From the NCBI GenBank assembly GCA_020444065.1, contig JAHLLQ010000009.1, forward strand, positions 115,800 through 179,799: a DNA stretch of 64,000 nt, in the 5' to 3' direction. Under the pieces are notes generated by a model, which saw only the letters and a program-made list of their open reading frames with translations, was not told where the DNA came from and made no database searches. Within the stretch, counting starts at the first letter, position 1, and each line of letters starts with the position of its first letter. Position numbers and translations under genes: made by a program. Shown one piece after another: positions 18,570-27,503 of the stretch. Source of the stretch: a bacterium (GTDB taxonomy: Bacteria > Sumerlaeota > Sumerlaeia > SLMS01 > JAHLLQ01).

Positions 18570-19385
18570 GTGGGAAACATGGAGCTGAACGCAGTCGTGA
18601 CCCAACGGCACACGCTTGCTCCGGGGCTGATGATCATGCGCGTGGCACCCGACGGGTGGGAGCTGCCGGAGTTTCAGCCGGGGCAATTCGCCGTTCTTGG
18701 CCTGCCGCCGACCGCTCCGAAGTGCGAGGAATCGGACACTGCAGATCCGGACCTCAAGCCGGACCGCCTGATCCGCCGGGCGTACTCGATCGCCTCCTCC
18801 TCCAAATCACGTCAGTACGTGGAATTCTTCGTTGTCCTCGTGAAGTCCGGCGCCCTGACCCCGCGGCTGTTTGCGCTGGAACCAGGCGACAAGGTCTTCC
18901 TCGCACCGAAAATTACTGGAATGTTCACGCTACAGGACTTGCCGGACGGCAAGAACGTCATTCTGGTCAGCACCGGTACGGGCCTGGCGCCCTACATGAG
19001 CATGCTGCGGACGTACCTGGCCCAGCACCACTGGGAGCGCGTCGCGACCCTCCACGGTGCGCGGCATTCGTGGGACCTGGCCTACACGGCGGAATTGGAC
19101 ACGATGGCGGCCCTGGCGCCGAACTTCACCTACATCCCTATCATCAGTCGCCCGAGGGACGAGGCGATCCCGTGGGAAGGCTGGTCCGGCTATGTCCAGG
19201 ATCTCTGGACGAACGGGGTGATCGAGAAGCAGTGGGGATTCAAGCCCGAGCCGGAGAACACACACGTCTTCCTGTGCGGCAACCCGGCAATGATCGACAC
19301 GATGGTGAAGGTTCTAGAAGGCGAAGGGTTCAACGAGCACACCCGCAAGGGACCCGGCAACATTCACCTGGAGCGGTACTGGTAG
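18570..19385 (+). CDS. Ferredoxin-NADP(+) reductase family protein
   Basis: 271 residues. It should transfer electrons between NADPH and ferredoxin or flavodoxin. The FAD-binding motif RAYSIAS is followed by a lid region, and the NADP-binding site is STGTGLAPYMSMLR. The C-terminal region contains FLCGNPAMIDTM and ends in an aromatic residue (ERYW), as in bacterial Fpr proteins. The ribosome binding site AAGGAGG lies six bases before the GTG at 18570, which decides the start; an ATG at 18579 is the alternative. The frame stays open upstream to 18405, but that part lies in the MITE-like element flank. It faces the nfn pair divergently. Confidence 0.87.
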   Translation: MGNMELNAVVTQRHTLAPGLMIMRVAPDGWELPEFQPGQFAVLGLPPTAPKCEESDTADPDLKPDRLIRRAYSIASSSKSRQYVEFFVVLVKSGALTPRLFALEPGDKVFLAPKITGMFTLQDLPDGKNVILVSTGTGLAPYMSMLRTYLAQHHWERVATLHGARHSWDLAYTAELDTMAALAPNFTYIPIISRPRDEAIPWEGWSGYVQDLWTNGVIEKQWGFKPEPENTHVFLCGNPAMIDTMVKVLEGEGFNEHTRKGPGNIHLERYW

Positions 19386-19442
19386 GGGAGACGCCTGTTT
19401 GAGGTGGCTTGGACATCCTTGTCCAAGCGCATTCCCGAGCGC

Positions 19443-21002
19443 TTAGCCCTCATCCCACTCGAAGAGCTCTTCCTGATCGGCGGTGCGCCACTTGGGCTCC
19501 AGCGCCCAGGCGTATTCGACGATTTGGCGGGCAGCCTCGATGTCGGCATTGGCGAAGGCGCGCTGGGCCAGGCGGCGCAGGGCGAAGAGGCGGCGGGCTC
19601 GCAGGCGGGCGCGTTCGGCGCAGCCGACTTCCTCGATCGGCCAGAGCTGCCAGCCGGGCCGGGTGTAGCCGAGCCATGGGGCTTCGTCGCCGTTGCCCGG
19701 GCAATTGCTGGCGGCGACCAGGAGAATTTCACGGCCTTCAGCCACTTGCTCGTCCCACCAGGCGCGCAGACTGCCGTCCTCGAGCATCGCCGCGTCGGCC
19801 GCGAAGCGTTCCGTCTGGCCCATGGCAATCGAGTAGGCATCGACCTCCAGCCAATCCCAGAAAAACTCCGGGTCCTTAGCGTCGTCGCGAGCGTTCGGCA
19901 GGTTCAACCCGAGCGGCGCCAGTCGCCAGTGCCCTTCCTCGTCCTTCATCAGATGACAGTCGAGAGCAATGATATCGGAGGCGCATCGCCAGAAGGCGGT
20001 GCAGTCGGCCAAGTCGGCGCCGACCTCAGCCAGGTGGGAGGATAGCCCGGGCCGTGGACCGTGATTCCATTCCGGCAGGATGAGACGCCCGGTTCCGGAG
20101 TCCGGAGCGGCTCCGAGCAGATCGGCGGCGGCTTCCTGGGTGCGGGAGAAGATGGCAAGGGCGCGCTCTCCGGCGGAGCAGGCGCGGAACAGGCCGCGGC
20201 GGAACCCGGCGGCTTTCAGGCGCTCGACGACTTCGTCGTAGCAATCATCGGGATCGGTCGTCTCGACGGGTGCTGGGGCAAAGGGGGCCGGGATCGAAAG
20301 CTGCCACGGCAGGTCGTCGGGCACGGTGCCGAGGCGCTTGCGGGCGTCCTGAAGTTCCTCTTCCTGCGGGGCAGCTTCTTCGAGCTGAACGCGGGCCTCG
20401 CGGACGAAATCTTCTTCGACGATGTGACCGGTGCCGTGCCCGAGCGGACGCGGCGGGCGAACGGTCAGGCGGTCAGGCGGACGAACGAGGCCCTGGGCAT
20501 CGATGACAAGCTCCAGCCCGCGTTCGGCGAGCGGATCGACCTGGAATGTGCCGGCGAAGCCCTCCAGTGGCAGCGCCATGCGGGCCACGCGAAGTTCCTC
20601 GAACTGGCGGGCGAGCACGCGGCGGCCGACCTGACGCCCCCGCGAGCGGTCGCGCGCAAGGCATTGTTCCAACGGAATATCGAAGACGACGGCATACGCG
20701 GGCAGGTCATAGCGCTTGGCGAGTTCCAGCAATGGTGCCCGGGCGCGGCGGATCAGCCCGGTGCTGTCCGCGACGGTCAGGCGGCCGAGGCGAAGGCGCT
20801 CTTCGATCAGGAAGTAGAAGGTGCGAAAGGCCGCGGCGGTGCGATCCGGGTGGAAATCTTCCGTGTCGGAGACCAGGCGACGACACTCGTCCGAGGAGAC
20901 GATTTGGGTGCGTTCAAAGAACCGGCGTGAGAAGGTTGTCTTGCCCGCGCCGGCAGGGCCGACGAGCACCACAAGGGCAGGATATGGGAGGCGAAATTCC
21001 AC
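19443..21002 (-). CDS. Pnkp-like P-loop kinase with unassigned C-terminal domain
   Basis: 519 residues. The N-terminal 170 residues are a polynucleotide-kinase-type P-loop kinase: Walker A GPAGAGKTT (15-23), an SSDECRRLVSDTEDF segment near 36-50, VADST (Asp-x-Ser/Thr of T4 Pnk-like kinases), and Arg-rich lid RDRSRGRQVGRRVLARQ. It closely resembles the kinase module of bacterial Pnkp RNA-repair enzymes. The remaining 350 residues hold no metallophosphatase or ligase motif I recognise. They are acidic and Trp-rich and end in a repeat-like helical segment. No Hen1 neighbour. Likely phosphorylates nucleic acid or a small molecule. The start is a GTG. It is convergent with the reductase gene. Confidence 0.72.
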   Translation of the reverse strand: MEFRLPYPALVVLVGPAGAGKTTFSRRFFERTQIVSSDECRRLVSDTEDFHPDRTAAAFRTFYFLIEERLRLGRLTVADSTGLIRRARAPLLELAKRYDLPAYAVVFDIPLEQCLARDRSRGRQVGRRVLARQFEELRVARMALPLEGFAGTFQVDPLAERGLELVIDAQGLVRPPDRLTVRPPRPLGHGTGHIVEEDFVREARVQLEEAAPQEEELQDARKRLGTVPDDLPWQLSIPAPFAPAPVETTDPDDCYDEVVERLKAAGFRRGLFRACSAGERALAIFSRTQEAAADLLGAAPDSGTGRLILPEWNHGPRPGLSSHLAEVGADLADCTAFWRCASDIIALDCHLMKDEEGHWRLAPLGLNLPNARDDAKDPEFFWDWLEVDAYSIAMGQTERFAADAAMLEDGSLRAWWDEQVAEGREILLVAASNCPGNGDEAPWLGYTRPGWQLWPIEEVGCAERARLRARRLFALRRLAQRAFANADIEAARQIVEYAWALEPKWRTADQEELFEWDEG

Positions 21003-21216
21003 GGGCAGGGGACCGGATCAACAGTGGCTGGTCCTCACGGCTAGCGCCGTGGCGCCCGGCGGGCAAGAGGCGTTTCAGGAAAGTTTCTGAGGGCCGGAGC
21101 GCTGAGTTGAGAATCTGTGAATATCGCCATGTTTCCTGTCGTGTCAGCTCGCAAGAACGGCCCTGTTTATGCTAGCTCTCGTAATGGAGCCATGTGACTT
21201 TGGAGGTAGGTGAATC

Positions 21217-21759
21217 ATGAAGACCACTTCCTTGTTTATCGCACTGTTGAGTGCGACAATTCTGCTCCTCGGATGCGGGAGCGACGAGTCGCCGGCCCCC
21301 GCTGGCGGAGAGACTCAGCATGCCGAACATGCGGAGACGCACGACGGGCATCATCACGCTCACGGTACCGTGGGGCCGCACGGCGGGCCGTTGTTCCATC
21401 TGACGCCGACCGCCCTGGCGGAGATCTTTGTGGATCCCGAAACCGGCGACGCGGCGGCATACCTCTTCAGCGAGCAAATGGACCCGCTGCAGATTGAGGT
21501 AGCCCGCGGCGAGGAACTGACAATCACGGCGAGTCCGGCCGTGGGCGATCCGATCACGGTGGATCTGGCGCCGGATGCCAGTTCTCTGGACATCACCGCG
21601 ACCAGGCTGAAGGGAAATGCGCCGGAACTGGAAGGCATCGAATCGTTCGAGGGCGTGCTGGTAGGGCACCTGAATCTGATGTCGGAGAACACGACCATTC
21701 ACGCGACGTTCCACTGGCCGGCGCCGCATCATGATGATGAGGCGGATCATGCTGAGTAG
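21217..21759 (+). CDS. His-rich lipoprotein
   Basis: 180 residues. A lipobox LLLGC puts the lipidated Cys at residue 20, so the protein is anchored in a membrane facing the periplasm or outside. Residues 35-57 are rich in His (HAEHAETHDGHHHAHG), and a second His/Asp cluster HHDDEADH ends the chain. Between lies a beta-sandwich-like segment. Such patterns suggest metal capture, for example of zinc or copper. The start ATG has GGAGG upstream. It is the first gene of a tightly spaced set with two permeases and a secreted TPR-like protein. I do not recognise a named family. Confidence 0.7.
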   Translation: MKTTSLFIALLSATILLLGCGSDESPAPAGGETQHAEHAETHDGHHHAHGTVGPHGGPLFHLTPTALAEIFVDPETGDAAAYLFSEQMDPLQIEVARGEELTITASPAVGDPITVDLAPDASSLDITATRLKGNAPELEGIESFEGVLVGHLNLMSENTTIHATFHWPAPHHDDEADHAE

Positions 21760-22534
21760 TCTGCGCAACTTGTGGCTGATCGGGAAAACGATCCTGATCG
21801 AGTCCGTTCGCCGACGCGAGATCTACATCGTCGTGCTTGTGGCGCTGGCGATGATCATCTCGCTTCGTTTCTTCAGCTTCTTCGATCTGGAGGGGCTCGG
21901 GAAATTCTATCGCGAAGTGGCGATGAAGATCATGAACGTCGCGACGGGCCTGACCGTGATTGTGTTGTCCGCACGCCAATTGCCTCGCGAGTTCACACAA
22001 CGAACGCTGTATCCGCTGCTCGCGAAACCCGTCTCGCGCTTCGCGTTCGTGATGGGCAAGTTCTTCGGAGTGCTGATGGCTGCAGCGTTTTGTTACGCGA
22101 TCTTTATGGTCATCTTCATCCTTGGAAACCTGACGCTGAAGACTCCGTTCAATGTGCCCCTCTTCATTCAAGGCATCTACCTGCAATTGTGGAGCCTCGC
22201 CATTCTGGCCGCGATGTCGTTTCTTCTTTCGCTGCTTTTGAACACAGATGCGGCCGTGACGATCGCCACGATCCTGTACCTTGGATCGCAGATTCTGCTG
22301 GCGATGCTGACCTATGTGTATCCGGAGATGGGGCCGATCTATCGCAAGGTGATCGTTGTTGTGTTATACGCGATTCCACAACTGACCTTGTTCGATGCGT
22401 CGGGTCGAATCGTGCACGGTATCTGGGATGCGCTGTCGCTAAAGACGATGATGGGGCTGACGCTCTACGGCGCGATCTACACGGGCCTTTACCTGGGGCT
22501 GGCAAGCTGGCTGTTCAGGAGGCGTGCGCTATGA
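21749..22534 (+). CDS. ABC-2-like transporter permease, copy 1
   Basis: 261 residues with about six hydrophobic spans and the ABC-2 signature in which a TLYPLLAKPVSRFAFVMGKFFG segment precedes a transmembrane helix. The start at 21749 lies inside the end of the lipoprotein gene (11-base overlap), and GAGG is six bases upstream, so translation is coupled. It is a likely paralogue of the next gene, which shares IYPMLAKPISRF. No ABC ATPase is encoded in the window next to it, which is unusual: such permeases need a nucleotide-binding subunit. Substrate unknown. Confidence 0.78.
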   Translation: MLSSLRNLWLIGKTILIESVRRREIYIVVLVALAMIISLRFFSFFDLEGLGKFYREVAMKIMNVATGLTVIVLSARQLPREFTQRTLYPLLAKPVSRFAFVMGKFFGVLMAAAFCYAIFMVIFILGNLTLKTPFNVPLFIQGIYLQLWSLAILAAMSFLLSLLLNTDAAVTIATILYLGSQILLAMLTYVYPEMGPIYRKVIVVVLYAIPQLTLFDASGRIVHGIWDALSLKTMMGLTLYGAIYTGLYLGLASWLFRRRAL

Positions 22535-23304
22535 GATCCACGCTTCTCGTTACCTGGGGTGTCTTCATCGAATTCCTTCGCCGGCGGGATTTCTACATCA
22601 TGCTGATCCTGCTGGCGCTGTACCTGACCGGCGTCGTTGCGATGCGCATCATTGGCGTGGAGGATGTCTATACGGCGCGATTCCTGATGAGTCTCGGCCT
22701 TTCGCTCAGTGCATCGCTGGCCGCGATTCTGACGGCCGTGTTCACTGCTCGCGAGTTGCCCGACGAGTTCGAGAATCGAACTATCTATCCGATGCTCGCG
22801 AAGCCGATCTCGCGGTTCTCGCTTTTGCAGGGCAAACGGCTTGGCGTGCTCACAATCGGCGTCCTGACGCTATGGGGGTTCTCGCTGCTGGCGTGGTTGC
22901 CTGTGCCGAATGCACCGGATCAGCAATTCAGCCAGTTGTTGTTGGTGCTCGTTCTGCGGAGCCTCGCGCTCTGGTTGCTGGCAGATTTTGTAATGTTGCT
23001 GTCCATTCGTCTTTCAGCCGTCGTTTCGGCCAGCCTTGGGCTGGCGTTGTGGTTTGTCGGCAGTCCCGTGATCAACATGGTTGTGCGCGAGTTCGATTCG
23101 TTGCCCTCGCTGCAAACGATCATGCAATACGTGCTCTCGATCTTGCCGGACTTCTCGATTTTCGATTTCACGCAGAACTACGTGCAGGGTCTGGCGCCCG
23201 CGGTGACAAGTTCCACATTGGGCGGCGTGCTGCTTTACTTCGTCGGGCTGGCAATCCTCTACAACGGTGGAGCCATCTGGTTCTTCAGCCGGAGGAGGTT
23301 GTGA
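22531..23304 (+). CDS. ABC-2-like transporter permease, copy 2
   Basis: 257 residues. Starts with the ATG of an ATGA overlap with the preceding permease. It carries the same LAKPISRFSLLQGKRLG pattern and about six spans. Together the two genes would form a heterodimeric membrane channel. The sequence LSLSASLAAILTAVFTARELPDEF matches the N-terminal part of copy 1 (SARQLPREF), so a local duplication is likely. No ATPase partner is seen. The TGA stop overlaps the next start by one base (TGATG). Confidence 0.78.
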   Translation: MRSTLLVTWGVFIEFLRRRDFYIMLILLALYLTGVVAMRIIGVEDVYTARFLMSLGLSLSASLAAILTAVFTARELPDEFENRTIYPMLAKPISRFSLLQGKRLGVLTIGVLTLWGFSLLAWLPVPNAPDQQFSQLLLVLVLRSLALWLLADFVMLLSIRLSAVVSASLGLALWFVGSPVINMVVREFDSLPSLQTIMQYVLSILPDFSIFDFTQNYVQGLAPAVTSSTLGGVLLYFVGLAILYNGGAIWFFSRRRL

Positions 23305-24260
23305 TGAAGGCAACTCCCGTGGCGATGATTCTTGCCGGCCTGCTGATCGCAGCCGCGGCCGGTCCTTCCGTGCGTGCCAAAGCGGACGCCGATCGCAAGC
23401 GCGCGTTCGAAGGGCTGACCACTTACGAAATCGAGAAGCGAAATACGAATCCCTTTGCCGTTATCATGGGCGAGATGCGCACCAGCGCCGCAGACTTGAT
23501 GTACGTGAAAACGGAGCGCTACATTCACTCCGGTGTTGGCTACACGCCGCATCTTTCTACGGAAGAGATGGCGCGCAGTGGTGCCGTGACGACCGGGACC
23601 GCCGATGAATCTGGCGGATCCACTACGATCATCCCGACGGTGCGCGATGACTTCCGTGGACCGATCGGCGATCTGGAACGCGCCGTCAAACCCTACGTCG
23701 ATCCGTCAAAGGAACACATGGCACACATCGGCGGAGAAGAGGTCCTACCCTGGTTCCGAGTCATGACCGCAGCCGATCCCCATTTCATACGCGGCTACCG
23801 CATCGGGGCGATGTGGCTGATCAATACGCGCAAGTGGGATCAGGCTTACGACTTCATCCAGGAGGGAATTCGCTACAACGAAGGAAACCCGGAGCAATTC
23901 CGCCTCTACACGTCCCTCATCACGTACTACATCAAAACCTGGACGGTTCGCGACAGTCACCAGGGCAACGATTGGGTGGAGCCCGCCCTGAAGGCCGCGC
24001 GCACGGCGTATCGACTCGGGCTGGCGGAGCGCCCGCCGCTCGGCGAGGAAGGCGCGATGGGCAAGCACGTTGTCTGGACCACTGACCTGGAAGAGGATTT
24101 CCTTTCGGCGGCACGCTACGTGCCGATCTTCTTGCGCCGCCTGGGGCGCAACGACGAGGCACTGCAGTTCGCGCGACAAGCCGTGAAACAGGCGCCAACA
24201 GACGGCCCGTTGTCCGAGATTCTGCGGGATCTCGAAGCAGAAGCGGCACCAGCCAACTGA
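23304..24260 (+). CDS. Exported TPR-like protein of unknown function
   Basis: 318 residues with a signal peptide (MKATPVAMILAGLLIAAAAG, cleavage near VRA). A helical repeat region follows: residues about 175-310 (RGYRIGAMWLINTRKWDQAYDF, DEALQFARQAVKQAP) look like tetratricopeptide repeats. The segment before it contains AADLMYVKTERYIHSG. It is the last gene of the lipoprotein-permease operon, and its start overlaps the previous stop by one base. Probably a periplasmic scaffold or partner of the permease pair. I do not recognise the family with confidence. Confidence 0.62.
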   Translation: MKATPVAMILAGLLIAAAAGPSVRAKADADRKRAFEGLTTYEIEKRNTNPFAVIMGEMRTSAADLMYVKTERYIHSGVGYTPHLSTEEMARSGAVTTGTADESGGSTTIIPTVRDDFRGPIGDLERAVKPYVDPSKEHMAHIGGEEVLPWFRVMTAADPHFIRGYRIGAMWLINTRKWDQAYDFIQEGIRYNEGNPEQFRLYTSLITYYIKTWTVRDSHQGNDWVEPALKAARTAYRLGLAERPPLGEEGAMGKHVVWTTDLEEDFLSAARYVPIFLRRLGRNDEALQFARQAVKQAPTDGPLSEILRDLEAEAAPAN

Positions 24261-24333
24261 TCTGGCCGCTTGTTTGCTTCACTGAACCCTGCAAGCAAGC
24301 AACGACTGATTTGTGGTCAAAGGAGAACTCCAA

Positions 24334-24900
24334 ATGAAGTATGTTTTGATAAGCGGTGGACTATTGGTGAGCCTGGCAGTCCTAGCGTTCGTGCTCGTGG
24401 GCTGCATCAGCACGGTTCCGGCAGGAGGGGGATCAAAGAGCGCTTCGGGCGTCGAGCGCGATCCGTCGGAGATTTTGCCCGTCGGCGTCGAGGCCCCCGA
24501 TTTCGAGGAAACCGACCAGAACGGCAACGTCGTGAAGCTATCCGACTTCGCCGGCAAGAACAACGTGGTCCTGATTTTCTATCCGGGCGACATGACACCC
24601 GGCTGTACGAAGCAGCTTTGCACGGCGCGCGACGATTACTCGAAGTACCAGAATCTGGACGCCGTGGTCTTTGGTGTGAATCCCGCCGGCGCGGGCTCGC
24701 ACATGAATTTCGCCGAACGCTACGAGTTCCCCTTCCCGCTGCTGGCGGACGAGGACGGCTCGATGGTTCGTCACTACGGGTGCCGCGGAATCGGCGGCAT
24801 CACCACGCGCACGGTCTACGTGATCGACAAAGAAGGCAAAATCGTCTTCGCCGAACGCGGCATGCCGTCGACACACACCATTCTGGAAAGTCTGAAGTAA
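24334..24900 (+). CDS. Lipoprotein peroxiredoxin (AhpC/TSA family)
   Basis: 188 residues. A lipobox LVGC puts the lipidated Cys at residue 24, so the enzyme should sit on the outer side of a membrane. The peroxiredoxin domain has PGDMTPGCTKQLC with peroxidatic C91 and a second Cys C96, as in BCP/PrxQ-type enzymes with a CxxxxC pair. It should reduce peroxides with thiol donors. The ATG has AAGGAG eight bases upstream. A strong hairpin terminator follows the stop. It lies 73 bases after the preceding operon and may or may not be cotranscribed. Confidence 0.85.
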   Translation: MKYVLISGGLLVSLAVLAFVLVGCISTVPAGGGSKSASGVERDPSEILPVGVEAPDFEETDQNGNVVKLSDFAGKNNVVLIFYPGDMTPGCTKQLCTARDDYSKYQNLDAVVFGVNPAGAGSHMNFAERYEFPFPLLADEDGSMVRHYGCRGIGGITTRTVYVIDKEGKIVFAERGMPSTHTILESLK

Positions 24901-24923
24901 GAGGTCGTACAACTAGATCGCTG

Positions 24924-24965
24924 AAGGGGCAGGCGGCTGGTTCGCCTGCCCCTTTCTTCATTTTA
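24924..24965 (+). terminator. Intrinsic terminator after the peroxiredoxin gene
   Basis: A 12-bp GC-rich stem (24924-24935 with 24943-24954) with a seven-base loop and a T-rich tail (TTTCTTCATTTT). Confidence 0.8.
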
Positions 24966-25035
24966 CAAGACGACTCGCCAGGCCGGAGCATTCCGCCTCC
25001 CTCAAACTCCAGGAGTGCTGAGCGGACGAGGCGCT

Positions 25036-25815
25036 TTACACGAATCTCTCGTACTTGCCGCTCGTTGCTTCACCCAGGATGTCGCAAACGTCGTCCAGGC
25101 ACTCCTCAATATCTTCTGGTCTCAGACATTCTTCTTTGGCATGGTCGAAATCTCGGAATTCCATTTCGTTGAGCAGTACTACGTCTTCGGGAACAGGCCA
25201 TTCCGGGGCTGCGGTCTCCCAAACTCTCCAACCGAGCGATTCGATGTGATTGAGGCGATTGAAGAAAGGGAGCGCAACCTGGCGGAGCGCACGACCTGTT
25301 CTCAGAGACGCCTCGATCTTCTCACTTGCTTTCTTATTCGGTGAATCAATCTTCGGAATGAGCCAGAGGCTGTCGATAATCCGAGGTGAGCCGTCTCTCG
25401 GATAGGACGACCATGCGTAGTGCGCCTGCAGAATCGTCCAACTGGAGATTAGAAAAGGCGGGGCAAGCTGCAGATTCTCGTGCATCGCTTCCTCGGCGGA
25501 TTGGCCTTCGGCCAAGCGGCTCGTCTGGCGGCACAACATGACAGGGCCGTCTGCCGGCGAACCAGCGCCAGCAAGAGCAAAATCGTAGAGCCCCACCATG
25601 TAGCGGAAGCGATCGCCCGAGAAGTGCTTATGCAGGGCAAGACGACGCAGGGCTGACTGAACTGTGTCCCTGATCCCTTCGAGCGTGGGTACGCTGCAAC
25701 GTATCCCAATGCGAAATGCCCGGAGCGGTTCGCCGTCCCTGCTCTCAACGACAAGCGGATCGACGAGCACGCCCATCGGGGGATCGAGTGTTCGAGGTGC
25801 AGGGGTGAGGGGCAT
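25036..25815 (-). CDS. Hypothetical protein, 259 aa
   Basis: I do not recognise this gene. The product looks soluble, with no signal peptide, and has a mixed charged composition. The second half contains ASLRTGRALRQVALPFFNRLN and a charged helical tail (FDHAKEECLRPEDIEECLDDV). Codon use and GC content match the surroundings, and the length of the open frame with an ATG at 25815 supports a real gene. It lies 37 bases downstream of the dockerin-ended gene on the same strand and could be cotranscribed with it. No function is inferred. Confidence 0.55.
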   Translation of the reverse strand: MPLTPAPRTLDPPMGVLVDPLVVESRDGEPLRAFRIGIRCSVPTLEGIRDTVQSALRRLALHKHFSGDRFRYMVGLYDFALAGAGSPADGPVMLCRQTSRLAEGQSAEEAMHENLQLAPPFLISSWTILQAHYAWSSYPRDGSPRIIDSLWLIPKIDSPNKKASEKIEASLRTGRALRQVALPFFNRLNHIESLGWRVWETAAPEWPVPEDVVLLNEMEFRDFDHAKEECLRPEDIEECLDDVCDILGEATSGKYERFV

Positions 25816-25852
25816 AGTGATGAAGGTCCAGAGACTCTAATGAAGGCCACGA

Positions 25853-27274
25853 TTACTGGATGCCCTGCCGGTACGCAATCACGACGGCGTTGAGTTCGCT
25901 GGTTGTCAAGATTCCGTTGCCATCGGCGTCAGCACTTGAGGGCACCGGGGCGAGGCCACGGAAGGCGACCACTGCTGCGTTGAGTTCGACCAGTGTGACG
26001 ACTCTGTCGCCGTTTGCATCGCCTGGCGTTGGGCTGATTGAGTACGTGATCCATTCGAGATCGTAGCCGCCATCATCGGTGTCGCGTCCCGTTCCATTGT
26101 TCCAGATGGCGACCGTTCGTCCAATCGTGTTGCGGGCAAGGCTGAGGTAGTAGCCGTAGTCCGGCGGCGGCAACTCGTGACGCGGCCGTTCCTGGAAATC
26201 AGGCATCAGATCGAACACCATCCCGAACCATCGTTCCGGATCTACCGAGTCAGCCACCGACCAACCGACGAGATATCCACTGCTGGATGGGATGGCCGAG
26301 ATTCGCGCCAGATCCGATACACCCCATGGGCCATACTGGGGGTGATCAATTGCAAGGTCCATCGCGAGCGTTTGAGAAGTTCCCCCGTCATTGACCTGAA
26401 ATGCTCCGATGCTGCGGCCGCCGCTTCCATCGGATTTCTGGTAGAAGAGCTTCCAGTGATCGGACTCGGGCGCGACTCCGAAGAGGCGGGAGTAACCTTC
26501 GTTGGAAACCTCCGCAGGTACGGTATCCAGTACGGATCCATCGCTGCCGACGCGCATGGCTCGCAGCCCGTATACCGGCCACCCATCATCGTAATAGCTA
26601 AGGAGAAAGCGACTTCCACTTGCCGAGACATCGACGCGCTCGGCCTGCGATGCAGCGGAGAGCACAACCGAGTTCATCAAGACAGTTCCATCCGGCGAGA
26701 TCAGAGACCCGCATACACCGACGCTGGTCTTTCTCCAGGCCAAGAGGATGTTCTGGCCATTGTATGCGCAATCGAAGCTACTTAACGTCGCGTAATCGCC
26801 TGCCTGACCCACCAGCGTCGGCGTCGTGACGGTGCCCGAGTTCGCTGTCACCTTTGATCCATACATGCGCTCGAATGGCCAGTCGCGGCTGAAAAAGACC
26901 CAGTAGTCTTCACCGGTCGCACAAACCGTTGGATACATCTCCGGATTATAGTTCAAGGCTGCATCGATGAAAATCCCGTCCGGATCGAGGACGTTTCCCT
27001 GCTCATCAATACGCGCCACGTAGACATCGGCCCAGTAGCCTGTATCCGTGCCATAGTACTGCTCGTACCAGGCAACCAGGAAACCGGTGCCATTGGTCGC
27101 GATCTGTGGGCGGTACTGGCGGTTGTTGTCATCTTTGAATCGGGGAGTAGCTGGGGACTGAAGCGGGTAGTTGACGAGGTTCTGACGATTCGAGAGGTCG
27201 AGCAGTTCGCCGCGCGTCGTCGTTGCCAAAATCAGCAGGCCGATCGCCAGCCAAGAGGAATATCTGGAGGTCAT
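25853..27274 (-). CDS. Secreted repeat protein with C-terminal dockerin-like module
   Basis: 473 residues with a signal peptide (SSWLAIGLLILATTTRG). The main body (about 30-410) is a set of repeated WxxD-type sheets typical of an extracellular beta-propeller (for example VYVARIDEQGNVLDPDG, GVCGSLISPDGTV, LRAMRVGSDGSVL). Residues 418-473 contain two dockerin-type calcium-binding loops: GDANGDRVVTLVELNA and ADADGNGILTTSELNA, each followed by an Ala/Val-rich helix. Dockerins dock onto cohesins or bind calcium in surface proteins. No cohesin is seen in this window. The ATG at 27274 has GGAGG upstream and is preferred over a longer frame. Confidence 0.75.
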   Translation of the reverse strand: MTSRYSSWLAIGLLILATTTRGELLDLSNRQNLVNYPLQSPATPRFKDDNNRQYRPQIATNGTGFLVAWYEQYYGTDTGYWADVYVARIDEQGNVLDPDGIFIDAALNYNPEMYPTVCATGEDYWVFFSRDWPFERMYGSKVTANSGTVTTPTLVGQAGDYATLSSFDCAYNGQNILLAWRKTSVGVCGSLISPDGTVLMNSVVLSAASQAERVDVSASGSRFLLSYYDDGWPVYGLRAMRVGSDGSVLDTVPAEVSNEGYSRLFGVAPESDHWKLFYQKSDGSGGRSIGAFQVNDGGTSQTLAMDLAIDHPQYGPWGVSDLARISAIPSSSGYLVGWSVADSVDPERWFGMVFDLMPDFQERPRHELPPPDYGYYLSLARNTIGRTVAIWNNGTGRDTDDGGYDLEWITYSISPTPGDANGDRVVTLVELNAAVVAFRGLAPVPSSADADGNGILTTSELNAVVIAYRQGIQ

Positions 27275-27503
27275 GATTCCCTCCCTCCGGGGCGTTGGAC
27301 ACCAAGGGCTCCTCATCCCTCGGATTGCGCCGTGGATGTTCAACACTCACCAGACTCCGATTTGCGGCAGAGGTCAACCGAGATGGCGGAATTGAGAAAG
27401 GCGTCTGGCCCTCCCCAAATGTGGCCGACTGGCGCCACAGCACTTGCGCTCGCGGCGGGACTCTGCTGATGTGGGAGAAACTCCTCGTTCGGGGGCAGCG
27501 CTC

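Noticed and set aside
27444..27503. Longer N-terminus of the MDR gene
   Set aside because: The extra 20 residues add Arg/Ser-rich sequence with no family match; the ATG at 27504 starts the conserved KVVIAHR segment.
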